A stretch of DNA of 40,480 nucleotides from Thermococcus sp. (GTDB lineage: Archaea > Methanobacteriota_B > Thermococci > Thermococcales > Thermococcaceae). Position numbers and translations under genes: made by a program. Of the stretch, positions 19,639-29,760 are shown piece by piece. The first letter of the stretch is position 1. Each line of letters starts with the position of its first letter. The DNA is taken from positions 1 through 40,480 of the forward strand of contig NZ_JACDNS010000019.1 of assembly GCF_017656495.1 (NCBI RefSeq), in the 5' to 3' direction. The notes beneath the pieces were generated by a model that saw only the letters and a list, made by a program, of their open reading frames with translations, did no database searches and had not been told where the DNA came from.

Positions 19639-22290
19639 ATGAGAATTGAAAAAATCATTGTGAGAGACTTTCGCTCTCATGAATTTACTAAAGTAACTTT
19701 TACGTCTGGAATAAATCTGATAATAGGTCAGAATGGGTCTGGAAAAAGCTCTCTGCTTGATGCAATTCTCATTGGCTTATACTGGCCTACAAAACCTAAA
19801 GACCTCAAAAAAGACAGCTTTCTTCGTGTTAATGGAAAAAGCACAGAGATAACGATATTCTTCGAAAAAGATGGAGTGAAATATCAAGTTCACCGCAACA
19901 TAACGAGGGGTATTGCCTTTGCTAAGTACTACGACGGCACTTGGCATTATGTAACCGAGGCTAATCAAAAAGCTGTGAGAGACTGGATGGAAAAGCTTAT
20001 TCCTTATGACATTTTTGTCAATGCAATTTACATAAGACAGGGAGAGATTGATGCAATACTTGAAAGTGATGAAAGCAGAGAAAAAGTTGTGAGAAAAGTA
20101 TTAGGCCTTGATAAATACGAAAACGCATATAAAAATCTCCTCGAGGTCAGAAAAGTAATAGACTCCAAAATTAAAGGGATTGAAGAATACTTGAACGCGA
20201 TGAAGAACATAGATGATATGATTAAAGAGGCTGAGAAAGAACTAAGTAGTGCTATTAAGCAGATAAATGAGCTTTCTCCTCAAATTCCAAAACTTAGAAG
20301 GGAAGTTGAGGAGCTTGAGAAAAAATTAAACGAACTTGACAAACTTGCCGAAGAGCTTGAGAAGTTAAAAGAAAACAAGTCTGGGATTGAGAAATCTCTT
20401 GAAGGAATAAACGCAAAGATAAATTCCCTTGCTACTTCCATAGCTGAGAGGGAGTCAAAGGTTAAAGAACTTGAAGAAAAAGCCAAAGAGCTTGAGAAAA
20501 TTAAGCCCGAAGCAGAAAGATACAAAGAGCTTGAAGAATTTTATAGAGAGTACAGCGATGTGAAAGCCAAGGCAGAAAGAGAGATTAAAGGTTATGAGGG
20601 TCAGATAGCTCAGATTGAGGAAAGACTTAAGGAGCTGGAGAGAAAGGCAGAGGAACTTGAGGAATTACAAGAGAAAATATCCGAAATTGACGAACAGCTT
20701 GGAGAACTGGAGGAATATACCAAGCAGTATGATGAAGCCTTAAGAATTAAAAAGACGATTGAATCCCTCAGAAAAAGGCTTAGCTTAAGTGGAGATGAAC
20801 TCAAAAAGCTCAAAGCTGAAATTGAAAACGCCAAGCAAAGAAAAGAGGAAATTCTTAGGGAGATTGAAGAAATTGGAGAGAAAAAGGGAGAGTTAAAAAA
20901 TGCTACAAGTGAGAAGAACAAGGCTATTTTGGAGCTTAGGAAAGCTAAGGGCAAATGTCCAGTTTGTGGAGCTGAACTAACAGAGGAGCATAGGGAAGAT
21001 TTAATCAAAAAATACACTCTGGAAATTGAGAGCTATGCAAAAGAAATGGAGCAGCTTATGAGGAGAGAAAAGGAACTTAGGGCTGAGCTTGTAAACATTG
21101 AGAAGATACTAAAAAAGGAGAAGGATGTTATAACTAACGAGGAGATTCTCAATCAAATACGAGAAAATGAGAAGAGACTCTCTGAATTTAATCTCAAGGA
21201 ACTTGAGGAGAAAGTTAAGAAGTATGAAAACCTCTCTGCTGAGAAGAACAAGCTTGAGGGAAGATTAAGGAGCATTCAAGATGAACTGAAGAAAAAAACT
21301 GCCTTGGAGAAGAAGAAAACCTATTTGGAGAGAAAGATTTCGGAAATCAAAGCCAATCTATATGAATATGAAGCTAAACTTAAAAATCTCGGATTTGAGA
21401 ACATCGACACTCTAAAAGCTGAGATTGAGAGGTTGAAACCAATTTATGAAAAATATCTAAAGCTCTTGAACTCGGAGAAAGAACTCAAAGCTGAGAAAGA
21501 ACGTCTTCAAAGGGACAAGAACGAATTAGAGACCCTTAAAAAGAAAAAAGCTGAGCTGGAAAAAGCTCTTTCTAAGATAAAGGAAAGGTTAGAGAGTCTT
21601 GAGAAGGATTACAGCAAAGATGAACATGAAAGAGTTAGAAAAGAGTACATTGAAAAGAGAGGGGCACTTATAAAGGCAGAAACTGAGCTCGAAAATCTTG
21701 AAAAGAAGAAAGAAGAGCTGATCAAAAACTTAGAGAATTTAAAGAACGAGAAGGAAAACGTCAAAATCAAGAGAAAAGAGCTTGAAGACTTAAAGAAAGC
21801 CCGTGAGAGAGTTCAAAAGCTGAGAGAAAAAGTCAGAATGTTCAAGAATATTCTCAAGGAAGATGCTTTGGCAAAAGTTGGAGAATATGCAAGTGAAATC
21901 TTTGAGGAGCTGACAGAGGAGAAGTATTCAGGAATAACTGTAAAGGCCAAGGAGAACAAGGTGGTTCTCGGCGTTATTTACGATGGAAAGGAAAGAGATT
22001 TATCATTCTTAAGTGGTGGTGAAAGGATAGCACTTGGATTGGCATTTAGATTGGCTTTGTCCTTGTATCTGGCTGGGGAAATTCCTCTACTTATAATGGA
22101 CGAGCCAACGCCTTATCTTGATGACGAGAGGAGAAGAAGGCTCATTGATATAATGGAACGCTATCTTAGGAGAATTCCGCAGGTAATCATAGTTTCTCAC
22201 GATGAGGAGCTAAAGGATGCTGCAGACAGGGTCATTAGGGTTAGACTTGAGAATGGAGTCTCGAAAGTGGAAGAGGTCGAGGTGAGCTGA
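19639..22290 (+). CDS. rad50: DNA double-strand-break repair ATPase Rad50
   Basis: 883-residue SMC-like ATPase. It binds Mre11, tethers DNA ends and gates nuclease access. Walker A is GQNGSGKSS (residues about 30-38). Two long coiled-coil arms flank the zinc hook CPVC at residues 440-443, which dimerises through Zn2+. The ABC signature LSGGERIALGLAFR lies near residue 793 and Walker B is LLIMDEPTPYLDD. GGGGTGAG in the mre11 stop region supplies the ribosome binding site. The stop codon is immediately followed by the nurA ATG. Minus-strand ORFs opposite this gene are coiled-coil artefacts. Confidence 0.98.
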   Translation: MRIEKIIVRDFRSHEFTKVTFTSGINLIIGQNGSGKSSLLDAILIGLYWPTKPKDLKKDSFLRVNGKSTEITIFFEKDGVKYQVHRNITRGIAFAKYYDGTWHYVTEANQKAVRDWMEKLIPYDIFVNAIYIRQGEIDAILESDESREKVVRKVLGLDKYENAYKNLLEVRKVIDSKIKGIEEYLNAMKNIDDMIKEAEKELSSAIKQINELSPQIPKLRREVEELEKKLNELDKLAEELEKLKENKSGIEKSLEGINAKINSLATSIAERESKVKELEEKAKELEKIKPEAERYKELEEFYREYSDVKAKAEREIKGYEGQIAQIEERLKELERKAEELEELQEKISEIDEQLGELEEYTKQYDEALRIKKTIESLRKRLSLSGDELKKLKAEIENAKQRKEEILREIEEIGEKKGELKNATSEKNKAILELRKAKGKCPVCGAELTEEHREDLIKKYTLEIESYAKEMEQLMRREKELRAELVNIEKILKKEKDVITNEEILNQIRENEKRLSEFNLKELEEKVKKYENLSAEKNKLEGRLRSIQDELKKKTALEKKKTYLERKISEIKANLYEYEAKLKNLGFENIDTLKAEIERLKPIYEKYLKLLNSEKELKAEKERLQRDKNELETLKKKKAELEKALSKIKERLESLEKDYSKDEHERVRKEYIEKRGALIKAETELENLEKKKEELIKNLENLKNEKENVKIKRKELEDLKKARERVQKLREKVRMFKNILKEDALAKVGEYASEIFEELTEEKYSGITVKAKENKVVLGVIYDGKERDLSFLSGGERIALGLAFRLALSLYLAGEIPLLIMDEPTPYLDDERRRRLIDIMERYLRRIPQVIIVSHDEELKDAADRVIRVRLENGVSKVEEVEVS

Positions 22291-23634
22291 ATGTATCGCC
22301 TAATTTCGAAGGATCAAGCGGATAAAATTCTCAACATGCTCACTAATGAGCTTAGAGAGGCCGAGAATGTTTTGAGTGGAAAAATTGAGTGGAAACCTCT
22401 GCCAAAAAAGAAAGAGAGCAAAGTTTATGCCGTTGATGGTAGTCAAGGGAAGGCAAGGCTAAGTGGAACGATAATCTATACCGTTGCATCTTTTGCCTTT
22501 GGTAATGGCAAAAGCGCACGTTTGGTTTATACTAATGCTATGATCTACAATCATGGAATCTCTGATCAGATAATTAGGTTGCAGATGGAAACCCTTGAGA
22601 ACAAGCTTGGTGCTCTAGTTGGGACTGAAGAGCACATGATTTTGATGGACGGAACACTTACAGGTTCTTTAACGAGACCCCCGGTTTATCCGGAGAGTGT
22701 GAGGGGTATAACTACCGTGATGAATGCTTTAGGCGAGAAAAGCTTAGAACAGCTTATTGATGATTTTATCCATAAACTTAATGACCACTATGAAGAGCTT
22801 GAAAGGAAGCTCGCAGAAAAGAGAGAAATCCGAGAGTTCGTGATATTGGCAGATGAAGTGGTGGACGAATACTCAGAGTTTTATAAAGCCATGGAGGGAT
22901 ACACATACAGGGATGCACCTCTCCCGAGTAATCTTAGAAAACTGAAAGTTTCATTAATCACGCTTCAAGAGGCTGCCGAAAGGGGAGAGACCATTGAAGA
23001 TGTTATAAACCGCTATCTCTCCGAATATGGGGAAGAAAAGACATTGACTCTTGAAGATGCCAAGAACACCATCCACGTCGTTTTGGGATATCTTGAATAT
23101 CTCTACTCTCTCGAAAAGCTTCTTCAGAGAGAACTTATATACATTGCAAAGAGCTTTTATAACAGAAAAATTACTTCAAAGCTCGGCATCAGTGCTGTTG
23201 ATGTTCCATTCCTTGATGCTTATCTGCTCAAGGTTTATGGAGAAGAAATTCCAGGTTATTACGTGATTTACGACCCAGAGAAAGCCGAGGAGAAAAAGAA
23301 GATAGCCCACCGTCTGCCAAAGATATTGAGAAAATACTTTCCAACTGTTCAGGAGTTCATAGAAAAAGGAGTCCCATCAGCTTACATCAGGACAATGAAA
23401 GGTGGAGTCATATATCTGCTTCAATCTAACCGCACAATCAACGATGAACTCATAGGAAAGCTTCTCTGGCATGAGAGTAGTGGGTATATAAGACCTCTTC
23501 AGAGGGCGCATGAAGGAGTAAAGATTGAGCAGAAGATGTTCAAGGCAGAGCTTGAGGCTCTCATGAACTACTTAAAGAGGAAAAACAAAGAGTTGAGAGT
23601 TTTCATAAAATATGGAAGGTCGCCTTTGGAGTAA
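22291..23634 (+). CDS. nurA: NurA 5'-3' nuclease
   Basis: 447-residue nuclease that forms a complex with the HerA hexamer and degrades the 5' strand at breaks. Catalytic metal-binding aspartates are visible in VYAVDGSQG (Asp49) and [10 protein letters not shown] (about residue 119), with the late [16 protein letters not shown] block typical of the RNase H-like NurA fold. The ATG abuts the rad50 stop codon, and GAGGTGAG inside the rad50 end is the ribosome binding site, so translation is coupled. The stop codon lies directly against the tgtA stop on the other strand, with no spacer. Confidence 0.96.
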   Translation: MYRLISKDQADKILNMLTNELREAENVLSGKIEWKPLPKKKESKVYAVDGSQGKARLSGTIIYTVASFAFGNGKSARLVYTNAMIYNHGISDQIIRLQMETLENKLGALVGTEEHMILMDGTLTGSLTRPPVYPESVRGITTVMNALGEKSLEQLIDDFIHKLNDHYEELERKLAEKREIREFVILADEVVDEYSEFYKAMEGYTYRDAPLPSNLRKLKVSLITLQEAAERGETIEDVINRYLSEYGEEKTLTLEDAKNTIHVVLGYLEYLYSLEKLLQRELIYIAKSFYNRKITSKLGISAVDVPFLDAYLLKVYGEEIPGYYVIYDPEKAEEKKKIAHRLPKILRKYFPTVQEFIEKGVPSAYIRTMKGGVIYLLQSNRTINDELIGKLLWHESSGYIRPLQRAHEGVKIEQKMFKAELEALMNYLKRKNKELRVFIKYGRSPLE

Positions 23635-25371
23635 TTATTTTTCAATTCCTCTCCTTACCTTTACAGCTAACCCTTGCTGGAATATCTTAAGCTCTTTTCC
23701 ACTGAGCAGAGTCTGTCCAGTGGCTAAAAGCTCATCGTTTTTGTTGACAACCAAAACCTCATCATATGGTCTTATGTTCTCATCCGCATCAATCACGAAC
23801 TTTGCAAAGACATTCTTTCCTTTTCTCGCGAAAGGTTCTGCATCCTCATTGACAACGACTCTCATCCTTGGATAGGGCAGAATCTTGTGAAGCCTCTTTG
23901 CTCCTTCAATTCCAAGTGTCAATAGTCCATCTTCAGCTCTAAATGTTGCCAAATGCTTGCCCTTAGCTTTTATCTGTCTTGGCATTCCTGTCTTCCTTGA
24001 CAGCTCAACAAATGCATCCTTGAAAGCTTCACTAGCTCCTTCGCCAAATTGATACTCTGCCACAGCTTGGATGTAGAGTCTTGCCTCGTTTTTCTTTGGC
24101 TTCTCAATTGTGAATTCCTCTTCTCCTTCACTCTGGGCAAAAGGATAGCTCAAGCTCAAATACTTTGGAATTTCACCAAAGATTGGATGGTTTATAGTTT
24201 CAGGGAACTTCTGCTTAACCCTTTCAGCCCTCTGCTTAGCTCTCCAAACTATGGGTGTTCCCATTATTTCCTCGCTAACTTTAAAGAAAGCCGAGCTTTT
24301 TGTTATTGGCTCATTTTCTTCGAGGTAATCTCTGTACTCAAGCAGCCTCTTGTATGCAGAGAAAAGCTTTGGATGGGACCTTGAGCGCTCATCAACTAAC
24401 CTCCAAAGTTCTCCTTCCTTTATTGCCTGCTTTACTCTGTTCAACTCCTCTCTAATCACCCAGAGGTTGTGGAGTGCAAGCAGCTTGACTCTTTCCTCTT
24501 TTGGCATTTCCCTGAGTTCTTGGGGTGTATAACGAGAGCAGACAGGGCAAGAGCATGGGAAGTATTCGAGCTCACTCAAATGCTTAGTTCCTTCTGGAGT
24601 TAAGTAGCGGTCATCTTTTGCATATAGGGCATAGCTTGCTGAATCAAACAAGTCAATTCCCATAGCAACAGCTAATGCAAATATCATCGGATGACCTGCA
24701 CCGAAGAGATGAACAGGTCTGTCGGGTCTCAAGCCGAGCTTTGAAGCGATAACAACGTCAACTAAGTCCCTGTAACGGTAGGACTCCATCAAGGGGACGA
24801 CTGCCCCGATTGGATGAATCTCAAAGTTCATCTCGCTGAGCTTTTTGGCAGCATAAGTCCTTAAGTCAAGATATGTTGAACCTTGAACTGTTGCATTCAT
24901 CGGAATCTGCTTTATCTCTTCAGCTTCCTTGGCTCTCTCTAAGGTTATTCTTAAATCTTCTTCAGCTTTTTCCCTTGGAGCATCTGGGACCGTTGGAATA
25001 TCAAGAAAAGTTCCAATATCCACGCCGATTTTATGCTGGAACTCGATGATCTCTCTGTTGGTTACATCTATTCCACCGTAGCGCATGAGCTGGAATGAGC
25101 CAGAATCAACTTCAATTATACCGTCATAGTCCAAAAGCTTGTGAATTCCCATTTCAAGAGCTTTTTGCCTTAGCTCTTCGTCCTTGTAAATGATGTATGA
25201 GTTCGTGATTATTATGTTGAATCCCATCTCTTTCAGTTCTTTTGGGGTTACTATGAGCTGTTTTGGATTGACTACAGGCATTATAGCTGGAGTTTCAATT
25301 TTCTTCCCATTAACTTCAAGCTTTCCAATCCTGCCAGCAGCATCTCTCGCTTTTATCTCAAACTTAAACAT
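23635..25371 (-). CDS. tgtA: tRNA-guanine(15) transglycosylase (archaeosine TGT)
   Basis: 578-residue enzyme that swaps guanine-15 in the tRNA D-loop for preQ0, the first committed step of archaeosine formation. The catalytic domain carries Asp89 in EVDSGSFQ and a second key aspartate in GIDLFDSASY. The zinc site is CSCPVC with the downstream HNLW histidine. The C-terminal part (after about 500) is a PUA RNA-binding domain with VLVVNKNDELLATGQ. Length matches Pyrococcus ArcTGT, so this is the full fused form. GGTG precedes the ATG by 8 nt. A TATA box sits at about 25404-25411, overlapping the end of the small upstream ORF. Confidence 0.97.
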   Translation of the reverse strand: MFKFEIKARDAAGRIGKLEVNGKKIETPAIMPVVNPKQLIVTPKELKEMGFNIIITNSYIIYKDEELRQKALEMGIHKLLDYDGIIEVDSGSFQLMRYGGIDVTNREIIEFQHKIGVDIGTFLDIPTVPDAPREKAEEDLRITLERAKEAEEIKQIPMNATVQGSTYLDLRTYAAKKLSEMNFEIHPIGAVVPLMESYRYRDLVDVVIASKLGLRPDRPVHLFGAGHPMIFALAVAMGIDLFDSASYALYAKDDRYLTPEGTKHLSELEYFPCSCPVCSRYTPQELREMPKEERVKLLALHNLWVIREELNRVKQAIKEGELWRLVDERSRSHPKLFSAYKRLLEYRDYLEENEPITKSSAFFKVSEEIMGTPIVWRAKQRAERVKQKFPETINHPIFGEIPKYLSLSYPFAQSEGEEEFTIEKPKKNEARLYIQAVAEYQFGEGASEAFKDAFVELSRKTGMPRQIKAKGKHLATFRAEDGLLTLGIEGAKRLHKILPYPRMRVVVNEDAEPFARKGKNVFAKFVIDADENIRPYDEVLVVNKNDELLATGQTLLSGKELKIFQQGLAVKVRRGIEK

Positions 25372-25400
25372 TTCTCAACACCAAAAGGAAATAGAAAAGG

Positions 25401-25414
25401 GGGTTTAAAAGGTA
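25401..25414 (-). promoter_or_regulatory. tgtA promoter
   Basis: Minus-strand TATA CTTTTAAACC centred about 37 nt upstream of the tgtA ATG. The predicted start is about 25382. It overlaps the last codons of the 40-residue ORF. Confidence 0.45.
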
Positions 25415-25527
25415 TTCCAAAGCCTCCTCTTAGGAGCCTTTTCCCTCAGGGCTTTGGCAGTTAAGATCGCCCCTCCAATCATTTCGAGTATTCCACTTGC
25501 TAGGATGAAATATCCAAGCTCCTCCAT
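25405..25527 (-). CDS. Possible 40-residue single-span membrane protein
   Basis: Short ORF starting MEELGYFILASGILEMIGG, with one hydrophobic helix (about residues 5-25) and a basic C-terminal tail (LREKAPKRRLWNTF), giving a positive-inside orientation. A GAGGG ribosome binding site lies 7 nt before the ATG at 25527, and a TATA box (TTTTTAAACC, about 25562-25570) sits at the right distance to start transcription near 25540. Both speak for a real gene despite the size. No homologue is recognised. It lies 35 nt downstream of the phosphate transporter on the same strand, so it could also be a downstream operon member. Confidence 0.5.
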   Translation of the reverse strand: MEELGYFILASGILEMIGGAILTAKALREKAPKRRLWNTF

Positions 25528-25562
25528 CAGAGTTCCCTCAATAGCCGCTCGACTCTTTGGGT

Positions 25563-26513
25563 TTAAAAAGTTAACGGTAAAACACTGAAAATCTTGATAA
25601 ATAGCAAAGTCAATAAACAAGAAACCAAAGGTGCCAAAATCCAACCTTTTACAATATTAAAAGCCAGCTTCTTGTTGATTTTCTGTCCCTTTAGTAGCCC
25701 CAATCCAATAATTCCTCCCACAATTGCCTGTCCGGAACTTACGGGAAGTCCTATTATATTTGCTGAGGTTACGGCTAGGGCAGAACCAAACTGGGCGGAA
25801 AATCCTGCTAAAGGGCCAAGCTGGGTCAGATTTTTGCCAATGGTCATTAGTACCTCATAGCTGAAAGTTAGGGCTCCAAGGAATAACGCCAGCGCAAGGA
25901 TTAGCTTTAATGTGCTGCCTTCAATATTGGTTGAGTATGTTAAAAGACCAATTACGTTTGAGAGCTCGTTTGCTCCTAGATTAAAAGAGGCATAGGCGGA
26001 ACTTAAAATTATCATCCATCTGTAGAGAACCTCAATCTCATAAATTTTTGAGATATGGTTAATGATCCTTCCATATATGGCAAAGATTAAAATGGATAGT
26101 ATAGCTGCCGCTATTGGAGAAACTACCCATGCCATGGCTATCTTTAAAACGATGCCCCAATTCACGTAAGTCTTTTGGTAAACTCCAATTCCAACGATTG
26201 CTCCTATGATTGACTGGGTAGTTGAGATGGGTAAACCTCTGAGTGAAGCAAAAGTCACGGCTAAAGCTGAAGCTAAAAGTGCAAAGGGAATATAGCTTTT
26301 ATCAAAGTTCGGCACAATATTGCTACCTACTGTGTGGGCAACATTTGAGCTGCCGAGGAATGCTCCTAAGAGCGAAAATACTCCAATTAGGAAGACTGCT
26401 CTCCTAAAGCTTAGGATTTCTGACCCTACAGCTATTCCAACAGCTTTTGCGCTGTCATTAGCTCCTATGCTCCATGCCATGAAGAACCCTGCTGCAATTA
26501 TTGCCCAATCCAT
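25563..26513 (-). CDS. Inorganic phosphate transporter, PiT family
   Basis: 316-residue integral membrane symporter of the PiT/Pho4 family, importing phosphate or metal-phosphate driven by a cation gradient. About ten hydrophobic segments are present. The two inverted-repeat signatures are visible: GANDSAKAVG near residue 19 and GANELSNVIG near 185, plus the paired GLPISTTQSIIGAIVG and GLPVSSGQAIVGGIIG blocks. ATG 26513 follows AGGTGAT; an earlier GTG at 26522 lies inside that site. The promoter region holds a perfect palindrome at 26541-26559. No PhoU-like gene is adjacent. Confidence 0.94.
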   Translation of the reverse strand: MDWAIIAAGFFMAWSIGANDSAKAVGIAVGSEILSFRRAVFLIGVFSLLGAFLGSSNVAHTVGSNIVPNFDKSYIPFALLASALAVTFASLRGLPISTTQSIIGAIVGIGVYQKTYVNWGIVLKIAMAWVVSPIAAAILSILIFAIYGRIINHISKIYEIEVLYRWMIILSSAYASFNLGANELSNVIGLLTYSTNIEGSTLKLILALALFLGALTFSYEVLMTIGKNLTQLGPLAGFSAQFGSALAVTSANIIGLPVSSGQAIVGGIIGLGLLKGQKINKKLAFNIVKGWILAPLVSCLLTLLFIKIFSVLPLTF

Positions 26514-26540
26514 TGTTATCACCTCTATATTCTATGGTGT

Positions 26541-26559
26541 GCTATATAGACTATATAGC
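26541..26559. promoter_or_regulatory. Perfect palindrome at the phosphate transporter promoter (candidate operator)
   Basis: GCTATATAG-A-CTATATAGC is a perfect inverted repeat with 9-bp arms around one base, 28 bp upstream of the transporter ATG. A good BRE/TATA (CAAAAAG then TTTAAAAAT on the minus strand, about 26572-26585) predicts a start around 26550, which would place the palindrome across the start site. Alternatively the CTATATAG arms themselves act as TATA box. Either way a dimeric regulator bound here would block transcription. Confidence 0.55.
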
Positions 26560-26607
26560 CAACCAGATACATTTTTAAACTTTTTGGTGGCAATAAAGCT
26601 AACAAGA

Positions 26608-27657
26608 CTATAGCGCTTTTGATTTTAGGATGAATAAATAACCATAGACATGCAATGCCAAGTAGAAAAGCGCCCAGAACCATAAAAATGCGGGAAATAG
26701 AAGGGCATGTATTATGCTTCCTCCCTCTATCAATGTTGGAATTGTCATTGTTATAATTTCAAAACCTAGGAATGCTACAAGCAAAAGCCAATTTCCATGA
26801 ACTATTAGCAGAATTGTGACAATTACGTCAAGAAAAGCTATGAAATCACCTAAAATCAGAAAAAACCACTCCTTTAAAAATCCTCCACCTAGGTGCATCA
26901 AATCCCCCAAAAACCATCTTTTTCTTTGATTCCAGAGCGTTTTTAATGAGGTTGGCATCTTTGTGTATGCCTTGGCTTTTGGAGCATAAACTACCCTGCC
27001 AAGCTTTTTAATTTTCTTTGTGGTTGCATAGTCTTCAACTTTGCTCTCGACGAAGCCCCCTATCTCCTCAAGGGCTTCCTTTCTAAAGGCGCTTATTGGA
27101 CCCGGAGCTACACTTAAGTCCTCAAGCTCCTTGGCTCTCCTGAACATTGCTATTCTCAGATGTTCAACATCTTGGGCTCTTTCTAAAAATGAACCTGCTA
27201 AAACTCTAACCTGTCCACCAACACCCAAAACGGTTTCATCATAGAAGCGCTTCACCAATTCTTTAACCGCAGAGTTATGCAATAATGTGTCCGCATCTGT
27301 TGTTACTATTATTTCTCCCTGGGCTTTAGACAATCCGAAATTTAAAGCTTTGGCTTTTCCTTCATGTGCCTTTCTAAAAACTTTTAGGCGCTCATCCTTT
27401 ATGGAGCTTGCAGTTTCGAACGTTTTATCTTCACTACCATCGTCAACCACAATGACTTCAAAATTCGGATAGTCTTGAGAAAGAGCAGATTTTATTGATT
27501 CTTTAATGCTCCTCTCTTCATTATACGCTGGAATGATTATGCTCACAAATGGTGTCCACTCTTTAATTCTGTAATTCATTAATAGGCTAATTATGTAGTT
27601 GAAGAGGAAGTAAAGATCCCAAAGTATTACAATTATCAGAGTGACCTTAAGTAGCAT
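26608..27657 (-). CDS. Family-2 glycosyltransferase, membrane-bound
   Basis: 349-residue GT2 enzyme. An N-terminal signal-anchor helix (residues about 3-27) is followed by the GT-A domain with VSIIIPAYNEE, VIVVDDGSED, the DxD motif TTDADT, an acceptor VEDYATT and the QRKRW (QxxRW) motif. The last motif is typical of processive beta-glycosyltransferases such as hyaluronan, cellulose and poly-GlcNAc synthases. Three to four membrane helices close the protein. The sugar and acceptor cannot be read from sequence; extracellular polysaccharide or glycolipid are both possible. ATG 27657 is preferred to GTG 27666 because AGTGA then serves as ribosome binding site. It follows lon by 136 nt. Confidence 0.88.
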   Translation of the reverse strand: MLLKVTLIIVILWDLYFLFNYIISLLMNYRIKEWTPFVSIIIPAYNEERSIKESIKSALSQDYPNFEVIVVDDGSEDKTFETASSIKDERLKVFRKAHEGKAKALNFGLSKAQGEIIVTTDADTLLHNSAVKELVKRFYDETVLGVGGQVRVLAGSFLERAQDVEHLRIAMFRRAKELEDLSVAPGPISAFRKEALEEIGGFVESKVEDYATTKKIKKLGRVVYAPKAKAYTKMPTSLKTLWNQRKRWFLGDLMHLGGGFLKEWFFLILGDFIAFLDVIVTILLIVHGNWLLLVAFLGFEIITMTIPTLIEGGSIIHALLFPAFLWFWALFYLALHVYGYLFILKSKAL

Positions 27658-27793
27658 GATATTCACTTATGCTCAAGATTTTTTAACTTTTTAATTCAAA
27701 CATTTTGAGTTCAGCGGTGATAATTGAGAAAGCATAAATTGTGGCAATGAATTGTGACAGATACAAAAGAGAGAATGAAGTTGCAAAGTTACT
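27658..27793 (-). other. lon-GT2 intergenic spacer with possible GT2 promoter
   Basis: AT-rich 136-nt spacer. The only recognisable elements are minus-strand TATA-like AT tracts around 27672-27692, ahead of the glycosyltransferase ATG. No RNA gene or repeat was seen. Confidence 0.3.
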
Positions 27794-29713
27794 TTATGAC
27801 TGTGCCGATGGATAAAGTGGAAGAGCCTCCTTAATTCTTCTAATGAGCTTCTCTTTCTTTTCTGAGTCTTCAAGGGCTATTTCAAGAACTTGATCAATTG
27901 TTTCAACTGGTATTATCTCTATCTTTTCGGCTTTGTCTGGACTTAGAAAGACATCCTTCTCATTTGCCTTTGGGATTATAACTTGCTTTATCCCTGCCTC
28001 AATTGCTGCCTCAATCTTTGGAGTTACACCACCAACAGGCAGTACCTCACCCCTAACGCTTAAAGATCCAGTCATTGCAACACTTTGCTTAACTGGAACT
28101 TCCTCCAGAGCTGATATGACTGCTGTTGCAACGCTTATGCTTGCAGAGTCGCCTTCAACACCTTCGTAGGTTTGTAGGAACTGGACGTGAATGTCGTAGT
28201 TGCTTATGTCTTCACCTTTGTAGCGCTTGATGATGGCAGAGACGTTTTGAACAGCCTCCTTTGCAATTTCACCGAGCTTGCCAGTAACTATTATTTTGCC
28301 CTCCTCTCTGCTTGCTGCGGGGGCAACAACGGCTTCAATTGGCAGCACAATACCACTCTGTTCTCCAATTACAGCTAAGCCGTTCACTCTACCAATCTCG
28401 CCGCCTTCCACTTTGATAACTTGATACTCCTTCTTCCTCTCAATATACCAGTCGGCAAGTTGCTTCTCTAGAGGTCTCGCAAGCTGGAGGGCTTTAAGTA
28501 CATGCTCCCTTGTTACATACTTTGCTCCTTCTCTGACTGCAATGTCTCCAGCCGCCCTAACTACACCACCCAGATCTCTAAGCCTTAACGTCAAATGTCC
28601 TTTTCTTCCAGCTCTCTTTTGGGCTTCTCTAACTATCTCTTCAACAGCATCTCTGGTAAAGTGCGGAATCTTTCCATCCTTTTTCACTTCTTGGGCAACG
28701 AACTGGACTAGTTTCTTTCTGTTTTCTAAAGTGTCAGGCATTGTTGTTCTCATGTATATTTCGTAACCATAACCCCTGATTCTTGACCTTAATGCTGGAT
28801 GCATTTTTTCAACTGTATCAAGGTTTCCGGCAGCAACTAGTACAAAATCACATGGCACTGGCTCAGTTCTAACCATTGCACCACTTGAAAGCTCACTCTG
28901 TCCTGTTATTGGGAACTTCTTCTCTTGCATCGCTGTCAAAAGGCTTTGCTGCATCTTCAAGCTAAGCGTGGCAATTTCGTCAATGAATAAAACACCCTTA
29001 TGAGCACGGTGTATCATTCCGGGCTCTACTCTCTCATGGGCAGGTGTTCCTAATCCACCGCTCTGGAAGGGGTCGTGTCTAACGTCTCCAAGCAATGCAC
29101 CTGCATGAGCACCAGTGGCATCAACAAATGGAGCTTTTTTCTTTCCACAGTTATCAACTAGGAGTTTTGGAACAAGAACCTGATTCTTGAGCCTGAGATT
29201 GGATATTGCCATTATTGAAATTATCATCACAAAGAGACCCATTAAAAGCGTTTGAGGGCTTGGATCCATTAGAACTGCTATCATGACAACAAACAGCACA
29301 AAGAGAAGTAGATATGACTTAATGCTCTCTTGGCTTTTTGCTTTTTCTCTGTATTTCTCGACTATCCTTTTACCCTGACATGCGGGAACTGTTTTTATGC
29401 GGGGCATGTTTTCGTCTTCAGGATTGGGGAATACCAGGATGTCCTCTAATTCTTCTGTCGGCAAAAGCTCAGCCATTGCCTGGCCGAGCATTGACTTTCC
29501 AGTTCCTGGCTCACCAATTAGTAGGACATGTCTCTTTTGTTTTGCTGCAGTTTTTATAACCTCGACTGCATGTTCTTGACCAATAACCTGATCAATAAGC
29601 TTATCTGGAACTTTAATCTCTTCAGTAGTCTTAAACTCGATTCCTAAATCTAACCTCTCCCCGTAATTTTGAGAAGTTTCGATTTTAATCCCTTTTCTCT
29701 CTTCCTCACTCAT
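27794..29713 (-). CDS. lon: Archaeal Lon protease (LonB), membrane-anchored
   Basis: 639-residue ATP-dependent protease for unfolded and regulatory proteins, anchored to the inner face of the membrane. The AAA+ domain has Walker A GEPGTGKS (residues 67-74) and is split by a two-helix membrane insert (about residues 130-175). Walker B is [10 protein letters not shown]. The protease domain has the Ser-Lys dyad at Ser523 in EGDSASIS and the lysine of [11 protein letters not shown] (about 566). Family members in some Pyrococcus species carry an intein; this gene is continuous. ATG 29713 is chosen over TTG 29719. A strong TATA lies at 29761-29769. Confidence 0.97.
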   Translation of the reverse strand: MSEEERKGIKIETSQNYGERLDLGIEFKTTEEIKVPDKLIDQVIGQEHAVEVIKTAAKQKRHVLLIGEPGTGKSMLGQAMAELLPTEELEDILVFPNPEDENMPRIKTVPACQGKRIVEKYREKAKSQESIKSYLLLFVLFVVMIAVLMDPSPQTLLMGLFVMIISIMAISNLRLKNQVLVPKLLVDNCGKKKAPFVDATGAHAGALLGDVRHDPFQSGGLGTPAHERVEPGMIHRAHKGVLFIDEIATLSLKMQQSLLTAMQEKKFPITGQSELSSGAMVRTEPVPCDFVLVAAGNLDTVEKMHPALRSRIRGYGYEIYMRTTMPDTLENRKKLVQFVAQEVKKDGKIPHFTRDAVEEIVREAQKRAGRKGHLTLRLRDLGGVVRAAGDIAVREGAKYVTREHVLKALQLARPLEKQLADWYIERKKEYQVIKVEGGEIGRVNGLAVIGEQSGIVLPIEAVVAPAASREEGKIIVTGKLGEIAKEAVQNVSAIIKRYKGEDISNYDIHVQFLQTYEGVEGDSASISVATAVISALEEVPVKQSVAMTGSLSVRGEVLPVGGVTPKIEAAIEAGIKQVIIPKANEKDVFLSPDKAEKIEIIPVETIDQVLEIALEDSEKKEKLIRRIKEALPLYPSAQS

Positions 29714-29760
29714 TCTCAAGACCCCTTTCTCGCTCTCATGAATGGTTAGATTGTGCCAAT

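Noticed and set aside
20941-20970. CPVC in Rad50 as a ferredoxin-like or zinc-ribbon site
   Set aside because: It lies at the tip between two long coiled coils, which is the Rad50 zinc hook.
20028-21017. Ser-rich minus-strand ORFs opposite rad50
   Set aside because: They mirror the Glu/Lys coiled-coil codons of Rad50 and are shadows.
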